Assembly (NCBI GenBank): GCA_958439195.1
Contig: OY288170.1
Span: 3,100 to 67,099, forward strand
Length of the DNA: 64,000 bases
Direction: 5' to 3'
Source: an uncultured Paracoccaceae bacterium
GTDB taxonomy: Bacteria > Pseudomonadota > Alphaproteobacteria > Rhodobacterales > Rhodobacteraceae
The position numbers and the translations under genes were made by a program. Below, one piece after another: positions 60,980-64,000 of this stretch. The notes below the pieces were generated by a model. That model saw only the letters and a list, made by a program, of their open reading frames with translations, had not been told where the DNA came from and ran no database searches. Every line of letters begins with the position of its first letter. Positions within the stretch are counted from its first letter, which is position 1.

Positions 60980-62320
60980 TCAAGGCAGCAGCGGCGACCA
61001 TGCCGGGTCCGATGCCGGGCCATCCGTCGGGATCTGCCGCAGGTTCCGGCCTGAAATATCGACGCTGAACAGCGCCGACTGCCCGCTTGCCCCCGCGCTT
61101 TCGCGCATGAACATGATGACACGGCCATTCGGCGCCCAGGTCGGGCCTTCGTCCAGGAAGGACGCGGTCAACAACCGCTCTTCGCCGCCATCGGTGCGCA
61201 TCACGCCGATATGGAACCGGCCTGCATTCTGTTTGGTAAAGGCGATGTAATCGCCCTGCGGCGACCAGACCGGCGTGCCATAGCGCCCCGGCCCGTTGGA
61301 AATCCGCTGCCCCTCACCGCCGCTGGCGGGCATGATATACAATTGCTGGTTCCCCGACCGATCGCTTTCAAACACGATCTGGCTGCCATCAGGCGAAAAG
61401 CTGGGGGCGGTTTCAATCGACGGCGCATTGGTCAACTGCCGGATCTGCCCGCTGCCGATGTCCAGCGCGTAAATATCGGAATTCCCGCCGCGCTCCAGGC
61501 TGAACACAACCGTCCGCCCATCCGGCGCAAAGCGGGGGGCAAAGGTCATGTTGCCCTCGGCCTGCGCAAGCGCCTGCACCTGCATCGTCTGAATATCCAT
61601 CAGGTAGATACGCGGAAAACCGGATTCGTAGCTGGTGAACAGGATCTGGTTGCCCGTGGGCGAAAACCGCGGGGCCAACACGATGGATGCCCCATCGGTC
61701 AGGTAGGCCACATTCGCCCCATCGTAATCCATCACCGCCAACCGCTTCACGCGCTGGTTTTTTGGCCCGCTTTCGGCGACATAGACGACGCGGCTGTCGA
61801 AATACGGGCCTTCGCCGGTGATCCGGCTATAAACGGCATCCGCCACCTTATGCGCCATACGCCGCCATGTGCCGGGCGTGCCGGCAAATTGCAGCCCCTC
61901 GCCCATCTGCTGGCCGCTGAACACATCAAACAGCCGGAACTTGACGACGATCTGATCCCCGCTCGCGCTGACCGCACCCACGATCAACGCCTGCGCATTC
62001 ACCGCCTGCCAATCAGGAAAGGATACCGGGGCATCAAAGCTCGACACCCGCGCGATATGCGCCTCAGCGGGAATTTCACGAAACAGGCCCGTTCCGGCAA
62101 GGTCCGACGCCACCACCCGCGTGATATTCGCGGCGTATTCCGCCGCCGCCCCGTTTTCCGGCACAAAGGACGGCACGGCAAAGGGCAAGGGTTCAATCAC
62201 CCCATCGGTAATCGTGATGCGCAGCGGCCCCTGATTTTGCGCCAAGGCCGGGGCGACAGCCCCTGCCATAAGGCCAAAGGCCAGGGCAAGCACGGGGGTG
62301 AGGGTTCTGATCAATCTCAT
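60980..62320 (-). CDS. tolB: Tol-Pal system beta-propeller protein TolB
   Basis: 446 residues. Signal peptide MRLIRTLTPVLALAFGLMAGAVAPALA. N-terminal TolB domain, then six WD40-like blades: VAYLTDGASIVLAPRFSPTGNQILFTSYESG, TFAPRFAPDGRTVVFSLERGGNSDIYALDI, TAPSFSPDGSQIVFESDRSGNQQLYIM, GTPVWSPQGDYIAFTKQNAGRFHIGVM. Periplasmic. Encoded after tolA with a 114-bp gap. Confidence 0.98.
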   Translation of the reverse strand: MRLIRTLTPVLALAFGLMAGAVAPALAQNQGPLRITITDGVIEPLPFAVPSFVPENGAAAEYAANITRVVASDLAGTGLFREIPAEAHIARVSSFDAPVSFPDWQAVNAQALIVGAVSASGDQIVVKFRLFDVFSGQQMGEGLQFAGTPGTWRRMAHKVADAVYSRITGEGPYFDSRVVYVAESGPKNQRVKRLAVMDYDGANVAYLTDGASIVLAPRFSPTGNQILFTSYESGFPRIYLMDIQTMQVQALAQAEGNMTFAPRFAPDGRTVVFSLERGGNSDIYALDIGSGQIRQLTNAPSIETAPSFSPDGSQIVFESDRSGNQQLYIMPASGGEGQRISNGPGRYGTPVWSPQGDYIAFTKQNAGRFHIGVMRTDGGEERLLTASFLDEGPTWAPNGRVIMFMRESAGASGQSALFSVDISGRNLRQIPTDGPASDPAWSPLLP

Positions 62321-62434
62321 ACGGTCCTCATGCCTCTTGGGTCATTCGGTTACAACATGCCGCGAACGGCGCTTCTGCGGTGGACACGATGGCGCGAGCA
62401 GCGCCGCCATGTCGGCTATATCCTGGGAAAGCGG

Positions 62435-63667
62435 TCATCTCATCCGCATCCCGTTCGGGTCGAATACCAGTTCCATATTCCGCCACTGGTCAAATTTCTC
62501 GGGCGGCAGCGGGAAACCGCGCGCGCCACAGCGGATGATCGCGCGCCGTGCGGCCTCGAACGCTTGCTGCGTCGCGGTGCTGGATTCGCCGTTGGACGCA
62601 ACCATCGTGATCGACCCGGCATCCGGCACGCCATCCTGCCCGACCGACACGGCAACCGTCACCGTCGTGCGCAACGCCTCCATCGACAAGGCCCCCACGT
62701 TCCAGCAGGCCTGCACCGCCACCCGCAGCGCATCCTGCTCGCCCGCCGTCATCGGCGGCCCGGCCGGCAGGTCAGACGCCGCAGGTTCGGCTGCCGCCAC
62801 CTCCTCGGTGGCCAGTTCTTCGGCCAACGCTTCGGCCAGTGCCTCGGCAACCGCATCCTCTGTCGCCGTATCCGGCGCAGGCTCGGTGGGGGCTTCCGCA
62901 GGCGTTTCTTCCGTCACCTCTGCGCTGGCGGTGGCTTCCTCAACCGGTTCTTCGGTCTGCTGCACCCGTTCCGGGCGCGACCGCGGGCGCAAGGACGCCG
63001 TCATCTCCAATTGGGGCGCGTTCTCTTCGGTTTCCACCGCTTCGGTCACGATCTGTGTGGTGGCCTCTTCCGGTGCGGCGGCCTCTTGCTGTTCTTCCAC
63101 GATCACCGATTCCTCGGTCGGCACGTCGCTTACCTCTTCGACCACCTGATCGGCGATTTCGGGCGCATCCACGCTTTCCACCGGCGTGGCCGCCACCCGG
63201 TCCAGCGGGCGGGGGCGCGGCCGCACATCCGATGGGGCCACCGGGATCGGTTGCTCCACCTCGGCGATCGGGGCCACCGGATCGGGCGTTTCAATCGGCT
63301 GCGGCACCGCCTCCACCGGCAGGTCTTCTGGCGGCGGTTCTTCGGAAATCGGCGGGGGGGCCTCAATCTCCACCGGGGCCGGGGGTTCGATCACCGGCAC
63401 CTCAGGCGATGGCTCCTGTTCCGCCGGCGGCTCTGGCGTAGGCTCTGGCGCAGGCTCCACCGCCGGTTCTTCAAGCGGTTCCGCAACAGGCTCCGGCGCA
63501 GACGGGGCCGCTGCCACCATCGCATCAAATTCGGCGCTCGACATCAGCGACACTTCGGCCACCTCAATCTCGGGCAGCGTCGGCGCACGGAACAACCAAT
63601 CCCCCAGGACAACCCAGAGGATCACGCCCGCATGCGCGACGCCCGAAATGATTTGACCCTTTTCCAT
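62435..63667 (-). CDS. tolA: TolA-like energy transducer of the Tol-Pal system
   Basis: 410 residues. One N-terminal membrane anchor (MEKGQIISGVAHAGVILWVVLGDWLF), then a very long Pro/Glu/Ala-rich periplasmic rod (about residues 45-320), instead of the Ala/Lys helix of enterobacterial TolA, and a C-terminal TonB/TolA-like domain (VQACWNVGALSMEALRTTVTVAVSVGQDGVPDAGSITMVA...AFEAARRAIIRC). It transmits inner-membrane proton force to Pal. Starts 14 bp after tolR. Confidence 0.93.
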   Translation of the reverse strand: MEKGQIISGVAHAGVILWVVLGDWLFRAPTLPEIEVAEVSLMSSAEFDAMVAAAPSAPEPVAEPLEEPAVEPAPEPTPEPPAEQEPSPEVPVIEPPAPVEIEAPPPISEEPPPEDLPVEAVPQPIETPDPVAPIAEVEQPIPVAPSDVRPRPRPLDRVAATPVESVDAPEIADQVVEEVSDVPTEESVIVEEQQEAAAPEEATTQIVTEAVETEENAPQLEMTASLRPRSRPERVQQTEEPVEEATASAEVTEETPAEAPTEPAPDTATEDAVAEALAEALAEELATEEVAAAEPAASDLPAGPPMTAGEQDALRVAVQACWNVGALSMEALRTTVTVAVSVGQDGVPDAGSITMVASNGESSTATQQAFEAARRAIIRCGARGFPLPPEKFDQWRNMELVFDPNGMRMR

Positions 63668-63681
63668 GCCCCGCCCGGCCG

Positions 63682-64000
63682 TCAGCCGCCGTTACCGTCA
63701 AGCGTCGGGCCGCCCGCATCCGTGACCAGCCCGATATTGTTGAACCCGCCCGCGTTCAGCGCGCCCATCACCTCGGCCACGCGGGCATAGGGGATCGACC
63801 CATCCGCCCGCAGGAAGATCTTGTCCGAAGTCCGCTCGGCCGAAATGGCCGTCAGCCGGGTGATCAATTCCTCTGGTGCGGTTTCAGTGTTCTGGATCAT
63901 CAGCCGCCCATCCGCCGTCATGGTGATCGCCAGCGGTTCTTCCTGTTCGGACGGCAGCGCATTCGCCGCGGTCTCGGGCAGTTCGATCGGCACACCCACC
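63682..64000 (-). CDS. tolR: TolR (ExbD/TolR family), 5' part cut by window
   Basis: C-terminal ~105 residues of TolR. Periplasmic domain is visible: IELPETAAN...EEPLAITMTADGRLMIQNTETAPEELITRLTAISAERTSDKIFLRADGSIPYARVAEVMGALNAGGFNNIGLVTD. The membrane segment with the conserved Asp lies beyond the window edge. Followed by tolA. Confidence 0.95.
   Translation of the reverse strand, partial: VGVPIELPETAANALPSEQEEPLAITMTADGRLMIQNTETAPEELITRLTAISAERTSDKIFLRADGSIPYARVAEVMGALNAGGFNNIGLVTDAGGPTLDGNGG

Overview
The window is high-GC (roughly two-thirds G+C by eye) chromosomal DNA from an alphaproteobacterium. Protein sequences and gene order point to the Rhodobacterales (Rhodobacteraceae/Paracoccaceae): dnaG-rpoD, heterotetrameric sarcosine oxidase soxBDAG, ethylmalonyl-CoA mutase, tolRAB-pal-cpoB-tilS-ftsH, and hairpin repeats built on a CCAAGATGAA core. 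The genus cannot be fixed by reading alone. Coding density is very high and most of the window is core genome. No insertion sequence, prophage, CRISPR array or rRNA operon was found. One tRNA gene (tRNA-Glu, anticodon TTC) is present.

Layout. 1-4.1 kb: rpoD (cut by the window edge) and dnaG on the minus strand. 4.3-9.5 kb: sarcosine oxidase genes soxB-soxD-soxA-soxG (minus), with hairpin repeats after soxG and, unusually, between soxB and soxD. 9.7-11.1 kb: glutamate dehydrogenase. 11.7-14.5 kb: three plus-strand Tad/pilus-like genes (a von Willebrand A-domain TadG-like protein and two TadE-like pseudopilins). 14.6-20.2 kb: pirin, a small lipoprotein, homoserine dehydrogenase, GlpX and RecJ. 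20.3 kb: tRNA-Glu. 20.5-30.5 kb: a catabolic island of ten genes in three transcription units that matches the aerobic coenzyme-A route for 2-aminobenzoate (anthranilate): aryl-CoA ligase, bifunctional 2-aminobenzoyl-CoA monooxygenase/reductase, SDR, MarR regulator, enoyl-CoA hydratases, acyl-CoA dehydrogenase, thioesterase, RidA-family protein and 3-hydroxyacyl-CoA dehydrogenase. 30.6-32.6 kb: ethylmalonyl-CoA mutase. 32.7-36.2 kb: DeoD, a quinone-reductase-like MDR enzyme, ChaC, a DUF1989 protein and a small zinc-ribbon-like membrane protein. 36.3-39.4 kb: a 1040-residue secreted RTX protein with a nested 90-residue super-repeat. 39.5-48.8 kb: transporters (two DMT, LysE type with divergent LysR regulator, SLC13/RCK), a winged-helix protein, a receiver-like protein, YebC and YmdB. 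49.2-52.3 kb: DEXH helicase and PdeM nuclease of the ligase-associated repair set. 52.3-55.3 kb: folD, chorismate mutase, formate-THF ligase. 55.5-56.1 kb: MOSC protein. 56.3-64 kb: ftsH, tilS, cpoB, pal, tolB, tolA and part of tolR.

How the parts connect. Sarcosine oxidase makes 5,10-methylene-THF, which FolD and formate-THF ligase, 45 kb away, can interconvert with formyl-THF and formate. The anthranilate island would feed ring carbon into acyl-CoA metabolism next to ethylmalonyl-CoA mutase, an enzyme of acetyl-CoA assimilation. The most distinctive regulatory signal is the 135-bp divergent gap of the anthranilate island: a perfect 8+8 palindrome followed by two more copies of its half-site at an exact 15-bp period, a good candidate operator for the MarR protein encoded in the same operon. 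A composite intergenic repeat of about 65 bp recurs at 4.2 kb, 24.1 kb and, more diverged, 8.1 kb. tilS has no ATG, GTG or TTG start before its ATP-binding loop and may start at a CTG that overlaps the cpoB stop.
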